DNA from: Pseudomonadota bacterium
Lineage (GTDB): Bacteria; Pseudomonadota; Alphaproteobacteria; Azospirillales; Azospirillaceae
NCBI GenBank assembly: GCA_023412175.1
Contig: JAEYOB010000284.1
Span: 1-7,128 of the forward strand
Length of the DNA: 7,128 nucleotides
Direction of reading: 5' to 3'
Shown here: positions 1-5,849 of the stretch, piece after piece
How the letters are laid out: each line of letters opens with the position of its first letter
How positions within the stretch are numbered: the first letter of the stretch is position 1
Notes under the pieces: model-generated
Database searches by the model: none
What the model saw: the letters and a program-made list of their open reading frames with translations, nothing else
What the model was told of the DNA's origin: nothing
Translations under genes and position numbers: made by a program

Positions 1-1302
1 GTCCACGTCCTTGTAGCGGGCGAACTCTGCACCGGCCTCAAGCTGCGCGGCGGTCATCACCTTGCCGCGGTCGTAGCCGCGCGCATCGTCCCAGGCGAAC
101 GGCGCGCACAGGCGCTGGTTCATGCCGATGTCCAGGTCGCTCATCACGAACACCGGCGTCTGCAGCCGGTCCGCGAGGTCCAGCGCCAGCGCCGCATGCT
201 CGAAGCATTCGTGCGGGTCCTCGGGGAACAGCAGCACGTGCTTGGTGTCGCCGTGCGAGGCGTAGGCGGCGAGCAGCAGGTCGGACTGCTGCGTGCGCGT
301 CGGCATGCCGGTGCTTGGGCCGCCTCGCTGCACGTCGATCAGCACCGCCGGGATCTCGGCGAAATAGGCGAGCCCCAGGAACTCCTGCATCAGCGAGATG
401 CCCGGCCCCGAGGTGGCGGTGAACGCCCGCGCCCCGTTCCACGCCGCGCCGACGACCATGCCGATGGCGGCCAGCTCGTCCTCGGCCTGGACGATGGCGT
501 AGCGCGCCTTGCCGGTCTCCGGGTCGGTGCGGAACGCCTTGCAGTGCCGGGCGAAGGCCTCGGCCACGGAGGTCGAGGGGGTGATCGGGTACCACGCCGC
601 CACCGTGGCGCCGCCGTAGACGCAGCCCAGCGCCGCGGCGTTGTTGCCGTCCACGAAGATGCGGTCGCCCACCGCGTCCGAGCGCGCCACCCGCAGGCCG
701 ATGGGGCACGGGAGGTTGGCGAGTGCGTGGTCGCGGCCGAGGTGCAGCGCGTGCACGTTGGCGGCGATCAGCTTCTCCTTGGCCTTGAACTGCTCGCTCA
801 GCAGCGTCTCGATCGCCACCGGGTCGATGTCCAGCAGCGCCGACAGCACGCCGACGTACAGGATGTTCTTGAACAATTGGCGCTGCCGCGGGTCGGCGTA
901 TTCCGCGTTGCAGATGGCGGTCAGCGGCACGCCGATCACCGTCAGGTCGTCGCGGAACCGGGCCGCCGGCATCGGCTTGGTGCTGTCGTAGAGCAGGTAG
1001 CCGCCGGGCTCCACCTCCGCCACGTCGCGGTCCCAGGTCTGCGGGTTCATGGCGACCATCAGATCGACGCCGCCGCGCCGGCCGCGGTAGCCGGCGCCGG
1101 ACACCCGCACCTCGTACCAGGTCGGCAGGCCCTGGATGTTCGAGGGGAAGATGTTGCGGCTCGCCACCGGCACGCCCATGCGCAGGATGGCCTTGGCGAA
1201 GAGCTGGTTGGCGCTGGCGGAGCCGGAGCCGTTCACGTTCGCGAACTTGACCACGAAGTCGTTGGTCTTTTCCAGAGGGGGGCGCACTAGCGGCTGCGGC
1301 AT
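1..1302 (-). CDS. korA: 2-oxoacid:acceptor oxidoreductase, fused gamma/alpha subunit (KorA type), 3' end cut off by window edge
   Basis: The first 434 codons are present, open to the left edge. Family members are about 560-620 residues, so the C-terminal part is missing. Residues 1-200 look like the gamma domain: NGSGSASANQLFAKA near 24-38 and FPSNIQGLPTWYEV at 52-65. The alpha pyrimidine-type domain follows, with WYPITPSTS at 237-245, the acidic cluster AEDE at 273-276, TSGPG at 297-301 and RGGPSTGMPT at 326-335. Known role of the family: cytoplasmic, CoA-dependent oxidative decarboxylation of a 2-oxoacid, with a separate TPP-binding beta subunit that should lie beyond base 1. The ATG at 1302 has GGGAGG at 1314-1309 with a 6-nt spacer. 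The gene overlaps the flavoprotein gene by 16 bp, implying translational coupling. Substrate is unresolved; 2-oxoglutarate is the usual annotation, but phenylglyoxylate, pyruvate or branched-chain oxoacids are possible. Confidence 0.93.
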   Translation of the reverse strand, partial: MPQPLVRPPLEKTNDFVVKFANVNGSGSASANQLFAKAILRMGVPVASRNIFPSNIQGLPTWYEVRVSGAGYRGRRGGVDLMVAMNPQTWDRDVAEVEPGGYLLYDSTKPMPAARFRDDLTVIGVPLTAICNAEYADPRQRQLFKNILYVGVLSALLDIDPVAIETLLSEQFKAKEKLIAANVHALHLGRDHALANLPCPIGLRVARSDAVGDRIFVDGNNAAALGCVYGGATVAAWYPITPSTSVAEAFARHCKAFRTDPETGKARYAIVQAEDELAAIGMVVGAAWNGARAFTATSGPGISLMQEFLGLAYFAEIPAVLIDVQRGGPSTGMPTRTQQSDLLLAAYASHGDTKHVLLFPEDPHECFEHAALALDLADRLQTPVFVMSDLDIGMNQRLCAPFAWDDARGYDRGKVMTAAQLEAGAEFARYKDVD

Positions 1303-3080
1303 GCGGCACCTCCCGCGTGGCTCATTTCCAGGAAGAATTTCTGCATGTCCCAGGCTCCGGTCGGGCACCGCTCGGCGCACAGGCCGCAGTGCAGGCAGAC
1401 GTCCTCGTCCTTGACCATGACGCGGCCGGTCTTCAGCGCGCCGGACACGTAGGTCGGCTGCTCGCGGTGGAGCTTCGGCGCCTTGAGGCGGGTCAGCAGC
1501 TCGCCCTCCTCGCCGTCCTCGGTGATGGTCAGGCAGTCCACCGGGCAGATGTCGAGGCAGGCGTCGCACTCGATGCACAGGTTGGTGGCGAAGGCCGTCT
1601 GGATGTCGCAGTTCAGGCAGCGCTGCGCCTCGTCCCAGGCGAGCTTGAGGTCAAAGCCCAGTTCCACCTCCACCCGCACGTCCTTCAGGGCGGCGGCGGT
1701 GTCGCGCAGCGGCACCTTGTGGCGGGCGTCGTTCGACACGTCGTTGTCGTAGCTCCACTCGTGCAGGCCCATCTTCTGGCTGATGAGCGTGACGTGCGGC
1801 GGCGGCCGGTCGCGCAGGTCCACACCCTGGCAGAAGGCGTCGATGGAGATCGCCGCCTCGTGGCCGTGCGCGACGGCGGTGATGATGTTCTTCGGCCCGA
1901 ACGCCGCGTCGCCCCCGAAGAACACACGGGGGTTGGTGGACTGGAAGGTGACCGCGTCCACCGCCGGCAGGCCCCAGCGGTCGAAGCCGATGCCGATGTC
2001 GCGCTCGATCCAGGGGAAGCTGTTGTCCTGTCCGATGGCGACCAGCACGTCGTCGCACTCCATGGTCACATCCGGCTCGCCGGTCGGGACCAGGCTGCGC
2101 CGGCCCTTTTCGTCGTACGTCGCCGCGACCGCCTCGAAGACCACGCCGGTGAGCCGGCCGTCCGCGTGGGTGAAGGCCTTGGGCACGAGGAAATTGTGGA
2201 TCGGGATCCCCTCGTGCATGGCGTCCTCCTTCTCCCAGGGGGACGCCTTCATCTCCTCGAAGCCGCTGCGTACCACCACCCGCACATCCTCGCCACCGAG
2301 GCGCCGCGCGGTGCGGCAGCAGTCCATGGCGGTGTTGCCGCCGCCCAGCACGATGACCCGCCGGCCGATGCGCGTGGTATGGCCGAAGGACACCGAGGAC
2401 AGCCAGTCGATGCCGACGTGGATGTTGGCGGCAGCCTCCCGCCGGCCGGGCACGTCCACGTCGCGGCCGCGCGGCGCGCCGGTGCCGACGAACACCGCGT
2501 CGTACCCCTCGTCCAGCACCGACGCGAGGCTGCCGACCCAGGTGCCGAAGCGGGTTTCCACGCCCATGCCGAGGATGTAGCCGACCTCCTCGTCCAGCAC
2601 CTCGCCGGGCAGGCGGAAGCGCGGGATCTGGCTGCGCATCATGCCGCCGCCCTTCGCCTCGCCGTCGTAGAGCACCACGTGGTAGCCCAGCGGCAGCAGA
2701 TCGCGCGCCACCGTCAGCGAGGCCGGGCCGGCACCGATCAGCGCCACGCGCTTGCCGTTTTTCTGCGTCGGCACCTTGGGGAAGCGGGCGCGCACGTCGG
2801 TCTGCTTGTTGTCGGCGGCGACGCGCTTCAGGCGGCAGATCGCCACCGGCTCCGCCTCGACCCGGCCGCGCCGGCACGCCGGTTCGCACGGGCGGTCGCA
2901 GGTGCGCCCGAGGATACCGGGGAAGACGTTGGATTTCCAGTTGACGAGGTAGGCGTCGTCGTAGCGTCCCGCGGCGATCAGCCGGATGTATTCGGGAACC
3001 GGTGTGTGGGCCGGGCAGGCCCACTGGCAATCGACGACCTTGTGGAAATAGTCGGGGGAGCCGGTGTCGGTGGGCCTCAT
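1287..3080 (-). CDS. GltD-like FAD/NAD(P) oxidoreductase with C-terminal 2[4Fe-4S] ferredoxin domain
   Basis: 597 residues. The N-terminal GltD-type cysteine region has C18 and C22 (CQWACPAHTP) and C61, C65, C69. A dinucleotide fold for FAD follows (GAGPAS at 116-121), then a second for NAD(P) (GGGNTAMD at 246-253) and the VVVRSGFEEMKAS segment from about 268. The C-terminus has RCLNC at 487-491 and two ferredoxin motifs, C502/C505/C508/C512 and C562/C565/C568/C572. This layout fits electron transfer between iron-sulfur clusters, FAD and a nicotinamide nucleotide. Next to korA it most likely links the oxoacid oxidoreductase to NAD(P)+, as the flavoprotein subunits KorC and PadH do in aromatic-degrading Azoarcus/Thauera (from memory). 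The ATG at 3080 has GGGGAGG at 3093-3087 with a 6-nt spacer; the TAG stop is at 1289-1287, inside korA. Direction of electron flow and NAD versus NADP preference cannot be read here. Confidence 0.92.
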   Translation of the reverse strand: MRPTDTGSPDYFHKVVDCQWACPAHTPVPEYIRLIAAGRYDDAYLVNWKSNVFPGILGRTCDRPCEPACRRGRVEAEPVAICRLKRVAADNKQTDVRARFPKVPTQKNGKRVALIGAGPASLTVARDLLPLGYHVVLYDGEAKGGGMMRSQIPRFRLPGEVLDEEVGYILGMGVETRFGTWVGSLASVLDEGYDAVFVGTGAPRGRDVDVPGRREAAANIHVGIDWLSSVSFGHTTRIGRRVIVLGGGNTAMDCCRTARRLGGEDVRVVVRSGFEEMKASPWEKEDAMHEGIPIHNFLVPKAFTHADGRLTGVVFEAVAATYDEKGRRSLVPTGEPDVTMECDDVLVAIGQDNSFPWIERDIGIGFDRWGLPAVDAVTFQSTNPRVFFGGDAAFGPKNIITAVAHGHEAAISIDAFCQGVDLRDRPPPHVTLISQKMGLHEWSYDNDVSNDARHKVPLRDTAAALKDVRVEVELGFDLKLAWDEAQRCLNCDIQTAFATNLCIECDACLDICPVDCLTITEDGEEGELLTRLKAPKLHREQPTYVSGALKTGRVMVKDEDVCLHCGLCAERCPTGAWDMQKFFLEMSHAGGAACRSR

Positions 3081-3178
3081 GCCGCACCTCCCCGGCGAAC
3101 GCCGGACCGCACTGCGCCAGGAATTGGCGACGGTCCGTCAGCCGCCGCGCCGCCGCGGCGGGACTTCCTGGACCTCAT
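3077..3178 (-). CDS. Candidate 33-residue leader ORF upstream of the flavoprotein
   Basis: ATG at 3178 is preceded by GGGAGGA at 3188-3182; counted from the GGAGG core the spacer is 4 nt. The frame runs 33 codons and its TGA (3079-3077) overlaps the flavoprotein ATG in an ATGA arrangement typical of translational coupling. The peptide starts MRSRKSRRGG and is basic and rich in Arg, Gly and Ala, with no recognisable domain or run of one amino acid suggesting attenuation. Against it: only 22 of 32 codons after the ATG end in G or C, unlike the neighbouring genes, and two of the first four codons are AGG. The flavoprotein also has its own strong ribosome binding site. It may be a leader translated for regulation, or chance. 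Confidence 0.2.
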   Translation of the reverse strand: MRSRKSRRGGAAADGPSPIPGAVRSGVRRGGAA

Positions 3179-3200
3179 GTTTCCTCCCAAGTCCCGGCCG
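3156..3200 (-). promoter_or_regulatory. Inverted repeat in the flavoprotein leader; RNA hairpin presenting an SD and ATG in its loop
   Basis: CGGGACTT (3196-3189 on the minus strand) pairs perfectly with AAGTCCCG (3166-3159). Three more pairs (3200-3198 with 3158-3156) can form if C3197 is bulged. The 22-nt loop (3188-3167) contains GGGAGGA and the ATG at 3178 of the candidate leader ORF. It could control translation of the leader or serve as a DNA operator. The pairing is directly visible; a function is inference. Confidence 0.35.
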
Positions 3201-3246
3201 TCTTAGGGGGTGCCGGGTTCTCTGACAGCCGAAGCCGCTCACCCAT

Positions 3247-3276
3247 ATTACATGCACCTGCCAGACGAATTCGCAA
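3247..3276 (-). promoter_or_regulatory. Candidate sigma70-type promoter for the flavoprotein-korA operon
   Basis: On the minus strand TTGCGA (3276-3271; 4 of 6 to TTGACA) is followed after 18 bp by TGTAAT (3252-3247; 5 of 6 to TATAAT). Transcription would begin near 3240, leaving a leader of about 160 nt before the flavoprotein ATG. The -35 overlaps a perfect palindrome CGAATTCG (3266-3273), which could be an operator or chance. A/T-rich hexamers are rare in this region, which helps the call, but the match was made by eye. Confidence 0.33.
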
Positions 3277-3344
3277 GCACCGGCGTCGCCGTATGCGCTC
3301 CATCCGAGGTTCCCGACAGCGGCAATTCGACGCGCAGCCGGGGG

Positions 3345-3417
3345 ATTCCGGGAAAGGCCGGATCCTCGTGCGGGCTGCGCGGCGACGCCAGGGCTGCAAA
3401 CACCCGCATTCCCGGAA
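3345..3417. repeat. Two near-identical TTCC-S-GGAA palindromes 63 bp apart
   Basis: ATTCCGGGAA at 3345-3354 and ATTCCCGGAA at 3408-3417 differ only at the centre base. Each is an odd palindrome TTCC-S-GGAA. Start-to-start spacing is 63 bp, close to six turns of B-form DNA, so both would face the same side of the helix. They lie about 110 and 170 bp upstream of the start site implied by the candidate promoter. As RNA, the two 9-mers are also complementary to each other. This is possibly a pair of activator or repressor sites; no known regulator is matched. Confidence 0.35.
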
Positions 3418-3435
3418 CATGCCCCCCCCGGCGGC

Positions 3436-4017
3436 TCACCCCACCGGGGCGCCGCCGGCCTCGCGGCCAGCCTCACGGTAGGTGCGCGCCAACCCGGCGT
3501 AGTGGTTGGCGTCCCAGGCCAGGAAGGCGACGTCGTCGGGGCTGAGAGCGCGCATGAATTTCGCCGGGCTGCCGCCCCAGAGCTGGTGCTTCGGCACCCG
3601 CTTGCGCGGCGTCACCACGGCGCCGCCGGCGACCATCGATTCCGTTTCCACCACCGCGCCGTCCAGCACGATGGCGCCGATGCCGACCAGGCAGCCGTCC
3701 TCCAGCACGCAGCCGTGCAGCCGCGCGCCATGGCCGATGGTGACCCCGGCGCCGATGACGGTGGCGTGCGCGTCGAGGGTCACGTGGATCATCGTGCCGT
3801 CCTGGACGTTGGTGCGCGGGCCGACCTTGATGGCGTGGTCGTCGCCGCGCAGCACGCAGCCGAACCACACGCTGGCCTCCGCCCCGATCTCCACGTCACC
3901 GATCACCGCCGCGCCGGGGGCGATGTAGGCGTCCTCGGCGATGCGCGGCCAGACGCCGCGGAACGGCAGGATGATCGCGCCCGGATGACGCGCCGCCCAG
4001 TCAGTGTTCGACACCAT
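3436..4017 (-). CDS. Gamma carbonic anhydrase family protein (left-handed beta-helix; PaaY/CaiE/YrdA-like)
   Basis: 193 residues, usual for the compact bacterial branch. Hexapeptide-repeat sequence spans roughly 26-140, with I/V-G or A-x-x-x-x steps such as IGDVEIGAEASVWFG at 39-53. The three zinc-binding histidines of the family appear as H78 (MIHVT) and H96 and H101 (GHGARLHG). R57, D59 and Q72 match conserved Arg, Asp and Gln near the active site. The long acidic loop of archaeal Cam is absent, since only 18 residues separate H78 and H96. Family members either interconvert CO2 and bicarbonate or, like PaaY, hydrolyse acyl-CoA, so activity is uncertain. The start is the ATG at 4017, with AAGGA at 4028-4024 and a 6-nt spacer; the frame stays open upstream to 4137 but has no better ribosome site there and is not protein-like. 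The gene diverges from dctP and lies 355 bp upstream of the flavoprotein on the same strand. Confidence 0.92.
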   Translation of the reverse strand: MVSNTDWAARHPGAIILPFRGVWPRIAEDAYIAPGAAVIGDVEIGAEASVWFGCVLRGDDHAIKVGPRTNVQDGTMIHVTLDAHATVIGAGVTIGHGARLHGCVLEDGCLVGIGAIVLDGAVVETESMVAGGAVVTPRKRVPKHQLWGGSPAKFMRALSPDDVAFLAWDANHYAGLARTYREAGREAGGAPVG

Positions 4018-4121
4018 CTCTCTTCCTTTTTCTCTTTCGAGGTACCAATTCCGGCCGAAGCCGTCGCCCCTGAACTCACCACTTCCGCCTGTTTCCGGGC
4101 GGATCCTTTTCCCATAGACTG

Positions 4122-4133
4122 TTGGCATGCCAA
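4122..4133. promoter_or_regulatory. Perfect palindrome TTGGCATGCCAA, candidate operator
   Basis: Twelve bases form a perfect inverted repeat lying midway in the divergent region. The TTGG-N4-CCAA form resembles sites of GntR-family (FadR/PdhR-type) repressors, whose known cores include TGG-N-CCA arrangements. The centre is AT rather than the CG usual for LacI operators. If TAGACT at 4115-4120 is a -10, the palindrome would cover the start site, as expected for a repressor. No regulator gene lies in the window, so which gene it controls is open. Confidence 0.45.
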
Positions 4134-4159
4134 ACAACCGGCCGCAAGCGCCGGAACGA

Positions 4160-4178
4160 CCGCCGGACCAGCCGGCGG
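4160..4178 (+). other. GC-rich hairpin in the probable dctP leader
   Basis: CCGCCGG (4160-4166) and CCGGCGG (4172-4178) form a perfect 7-bp stem with the 5-nt loop ACCAG. No T-run follows, so it is not a standard terminator. It could stabilise or slow the leader RNA about 135 nt before the dctP start, or may only reflect GC-rich sequence. Confidence 0.25.
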
Positions 4179-4312
4179 CACCGGGGAGGGTTGCCGGACG
4201 TGCATGGCCGGGCCATCACGAACGGCGCACGCACGGCCGACGCACCGCAACGTGGCACAGCCGCGCCCCCTCCCCTGCGCGCCAACCAACGGAACGAATG
4301 GGAGGGACCTGC

Positions 4313-5290
4313 ATGAATCGCCGCCTGTTCATGGGAATCGCCGCCGGCGCCGTGGCGCTGGGGATGTTGGCCGGACCGGCCGCCGCGCAGCAGAAGCTCA
4401 AGTTCGCCCACGTCTACGAGACGTCGGAAGCCTATCACAAATGGGCGCTGTGGGCGGCCGACGAGATCACCAAGCGCACCAACGGGCGCTACAGCATGGA
4501 GGTCTTCCCGGCGTCGTCGCTGGGCAAGGAGACCGACATCAACCAGGGCCTGACGCTGGGCACGGTGGACATCATCTACACCGGCACCAACTTCGCCGGC
4601 CGCTCCTACGGGCCGATCGCCATCGCCGCGGCGCCCTATATGTTCCGCGACTTCGACCACTGGCGCGCCTACACCAAAAGCGACCTGTTCAAGGAATTGG
4701 CCGGCGGCTACGACAAGGCGACCGGCAACAAGGTGCTCGCCATGCTCTACTACGGCGAGCGGCATGTCACCTCCAAGCAGCCGGTCAACCGGCCCGAGGA
4801 CATGAAGGGCATGAAGATCCGCGTCCCCGACGCGCCCATGTACGTCATGTTCCCCAGGGCCGTCGGCGCCAACCCCACCCCCATCGCCTTCGCCGAGGTC
4901 TATCTGGCGCTGGCCCAGGGCACGGTGGACGCGCAGGAGAACCCGCTGCCGACCATCCTCGCCAAGAAGTTCTACGAGCCCAGCCCCGTCATCAACCTGA
5001 CCGGCCACATCACCGAAAGCCTGCTGACCATCGTCGGCGCGCCCCTGTGGAAGAAGTTGTCCGACGAGGACAAGAAGACCTTCGCGGCGGTGTTCGCCGA
5101 GGCGGCCGCCAAGTCGGACGAGGACATCATCGCGTCGGAAAAGGAGCTGGTGGACGGCTTCGCCAAGATGGGCGCCAAGGTCAACAAGGTGGACCGCGCC
5201 CCCTTCCGCGCCATGGTGACCAAGGTCCACCTGGGCGACGGCGTGCCGTGGACGAAGGAGCAGTACGAGCGCCTCCAGCAGATCAGGTAG
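4313..5290 (+). CDS. dctP: TRAP transporter substrate-binding protein (DctP/SiaP family)
   Basis: 325 residues, normal for the family. The protein captures a carboxylate-bearing ligand in the periplasm and delivers it to the DctQ/DctM membrane pair. A signal peptide covers about 1-25, with cleavage expected after GPAAA before Q26. Its start, NRRLFMG at 2-8, resembles a twin-arginine motif, so Tat export is possible. Mature-protein hallmarks are FPASSLG at 65-71, MKIRVPDAPMY at 167-177 containing R170 (the conserved Arg that grips the ligand carboxylate) and AFAEVYLALAQGTVDAQENP at 192-211. These resemble SiaP-like sequences, but the match does not prove sialic acid as ligand; C4-dicarboxylates, 2-oxoacids or sugar acids remain possible. 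The ATG at 4313 has GGGAGGG at 4300-4306 with a 6-nt spacer. The frame extends upstream to an ATG at 4127, but that start would bury the signal peptide. First gene of the dctPQM operon. Confidence 0.95.
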   Translation: MNRRLFMGIAAGAVALGMLAGPAAAQQKLKFAHVYETSEAYHKWALWAADEITKRTNGRYSMEVFPASSLGKETDINQGLTLGTVDIIYTGTNFAGRSYGPIAIAAAPYMFRDFDHWRAYTKSDLFKELAGGYDKATGNKVLAMLYYGERHVTSKQPVNRPEDMKGMKIRVPDAPMYVMFPRAVGANPTPIAFAEVYLALAQGTVDAQENPLPTILAKKFYEPSPVINLTGHITESLLTIVGAPLWKKLSDEDKKTFAAVFAEAAAKSDEDIIASEKELVDGFAKMGAKVNKVDRAPFRAMVTKVHLGDGVPWTKEQYERLQQIR

Positions 5291-5297
5291 GCGCGGC

Positions 5298-5840
5298 GTG
5301 ACCCAGATCCCGCAAGAGGAGCCATTGGCCGGCGTGACCGTCGCGCCGGCCATGGCCGCCCCGCCCGAGGAAGCGGACCTGCGCTTCGCCTGGCGGGCGC
5401 CGGAGGACGTGCTGGCCTTCCTCGTCTTCTGGCTGCTGGCCTTCACCGTCTTCCTCCAGTTCTTCACCCGCTACGTGCTGAACAACAGCCTGCCCTGGAC
5501 CGAGGAGGGGGCGCGCTACCTGCTGATCGCGGTGGCGTTCCTGGGCGGCGGGCTGGCGGTGCGGCGGCGCGCCCACATCGCCGTGGAGTTCTTCCACAAC
5601 ACCCTGCCGCTGGGCGCGTCCAACCTGCTGCTGCTGGTCGCCGACCTCATCTCCATCGCCTTCTACGCCTACGCGGCGTGGCTCGCCTGGCTGATGGTCG
5701 GGCTGATGGGGACGCAGCAGATGGCGGTCATCGACCTGCCCATGAGCTGGCTGTACGCCACCGTGCTGGCCGGGCTGGGCGTGATGGCGCTGCGCTCGGT
5801 GCAGTCGGCGTGGCTGCGCTTCCGTTTCCGCAAACGCTGA
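5298..5840 (+). CDS. dctQ: TRAP transporter small membrane subunit (DctQ family)
   Basis: 180 residues with four hydrophobic segments near 38-56, 72-88, 108-134 and 150-166, the usual DctQ topology. The family signature appears as FFTRYVLNNSLPWTEEGARY at 55-74, with the typical W-x-E-E, and later DLPMSWLY at 146-153. It forms the inner-membrane complex with DctM. The gene starts 7 bp after the dctP stop. The chosen start is GTG at 5298, with AGGTAGG at 5285-5291 and a 6-nt spacer. An ATG at codon 19 (5352-5354) has no ribosome site, and a TTG at codon 10 has GAGGAG too close in front. The first 30 residues are rich in Pro, Ala and Glu and probably cytoplasmic, so the exact start is the least certain point. 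Confidence 0.93.
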   Translation: MTQIPQEEPLAGVTVAPAMAAPPEEADLRFAWRAPEDVLAFLVFWLLAFTVFLQFFTRYVLNNSLPWTEEGARYLLIAVAFLGGGLAVRRRAHIAVEFFHNTLPLGASNLLLLVADLISIAFYAYAAWLAWLMVGLMGTQQMAVIDLPMSWLYATVLAGLGVMALRSVQSAWLRFRFRKR

Positions 5841-5849
5841 GGGCCGCCC

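Larger units (their letters stand above)
3081..3435. other. 355-bp intergenic region between the carbonic anhydrase-like and flavoprotein genes
   Basis: Both flanking genes are on the minus strand, so this is the 3' side of one and the leader/promoter side of the other. It is visibly less G/C-biased than the genes around it. It holds a sigma70-like promoter candidate, two TTCC-S-GGAA palindromes, an 8-bp inverted repeat, a weaker stem (CCCGGC at 3193-3198 with GCCGGG at 3212-3217), an 8-base C run at 3422-3429 and a candidate leader ORF. Open frames crossing it (such as 3138-3476 minus) lack protein-like composition. I see no convincing hairpin plus T-run terminator after the carbonic anhydrase-like gene, so read-through into the flavoprotein operon is possible. 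Confidence 0.7.
4018..4312. other. Divergent intergenic region between the carbonic anhydrase-like gene and dctP
   Basis: This 295-bp region must carry the dctP promoter and probably that of the carbonic anhydrase-like gene. It contains a perfect 12-bp palindrome (4122-4133), a GC hairpin (4160-4178), an odd palindrome ATGGCC-G-GGCCAT (4204-4216), and a 6-bp stem TCCGCC/GGCGGA (4084-4089 with 4098-4103) followed by TCCTTTT on the plus strand. The last resembles a weak terminator, but no upstream plus-strand gene would need one. A poor plus-strand promoter match is TTTCCG (4092-4097) with TAGACT (4115-4120), 17 bp apart. I found no convincing minus-strand promoter. Confidence 0.65.

Noticed and set aside
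38..1309. Long minus-strand open frame beginning GTG at 1309
   Set aside because: It is a shadow frame rich in Arg, Ala and Gly; the frame starting at ATG 1302 gives clear KorA motifs over the same DNA.
1317..3206. 629-codon plus-strand open frame opposite the flavoprotein
   Set aside because: It arises from high GC opposite a real gene; composition is His, Ala, Val and Arg rich with no domain, while the minus frame has full motif support.
3175..3420. 81-codon minus-strand frame in the intergenic region (ATG 3420)
   Set aside because: Cys- and Arg-rich, no ribosome site, no protein-like composition, and it covers the promoter and repeat candidates.
4084..4110. Rho-independent terminator on the plus strand
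   Set aside because: The stem is only 6 bp with an interrupted T-run, and no upstream plus-strand gene exists to terminate.
4123..4140. Sigma54-type promoter suggested by TGGCAT in the palindrome
   Set aside because: The required TTGC element five bases downstream is absent; the sequence there is ACAA.
4127..4312. N-terminal extension of dctP from ATG 4127
   Set aside because: No ribosome site, the ATG lies inside the palindrome, and it would place 62 residues ahead of a good signal peptide.
3502..5301. 599-codon plus-strand open frame across the divergent region
   Set aside because: It runs antisense to the gamma-CA gene and out of frame through dctP, with no domain or plausible start; a GC artefact.
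4076..5467. 463-codon minus-strand frame opposite dctP
   Set aside because: Antisense shadow of dctP; no ribosome site or recognisable motif.
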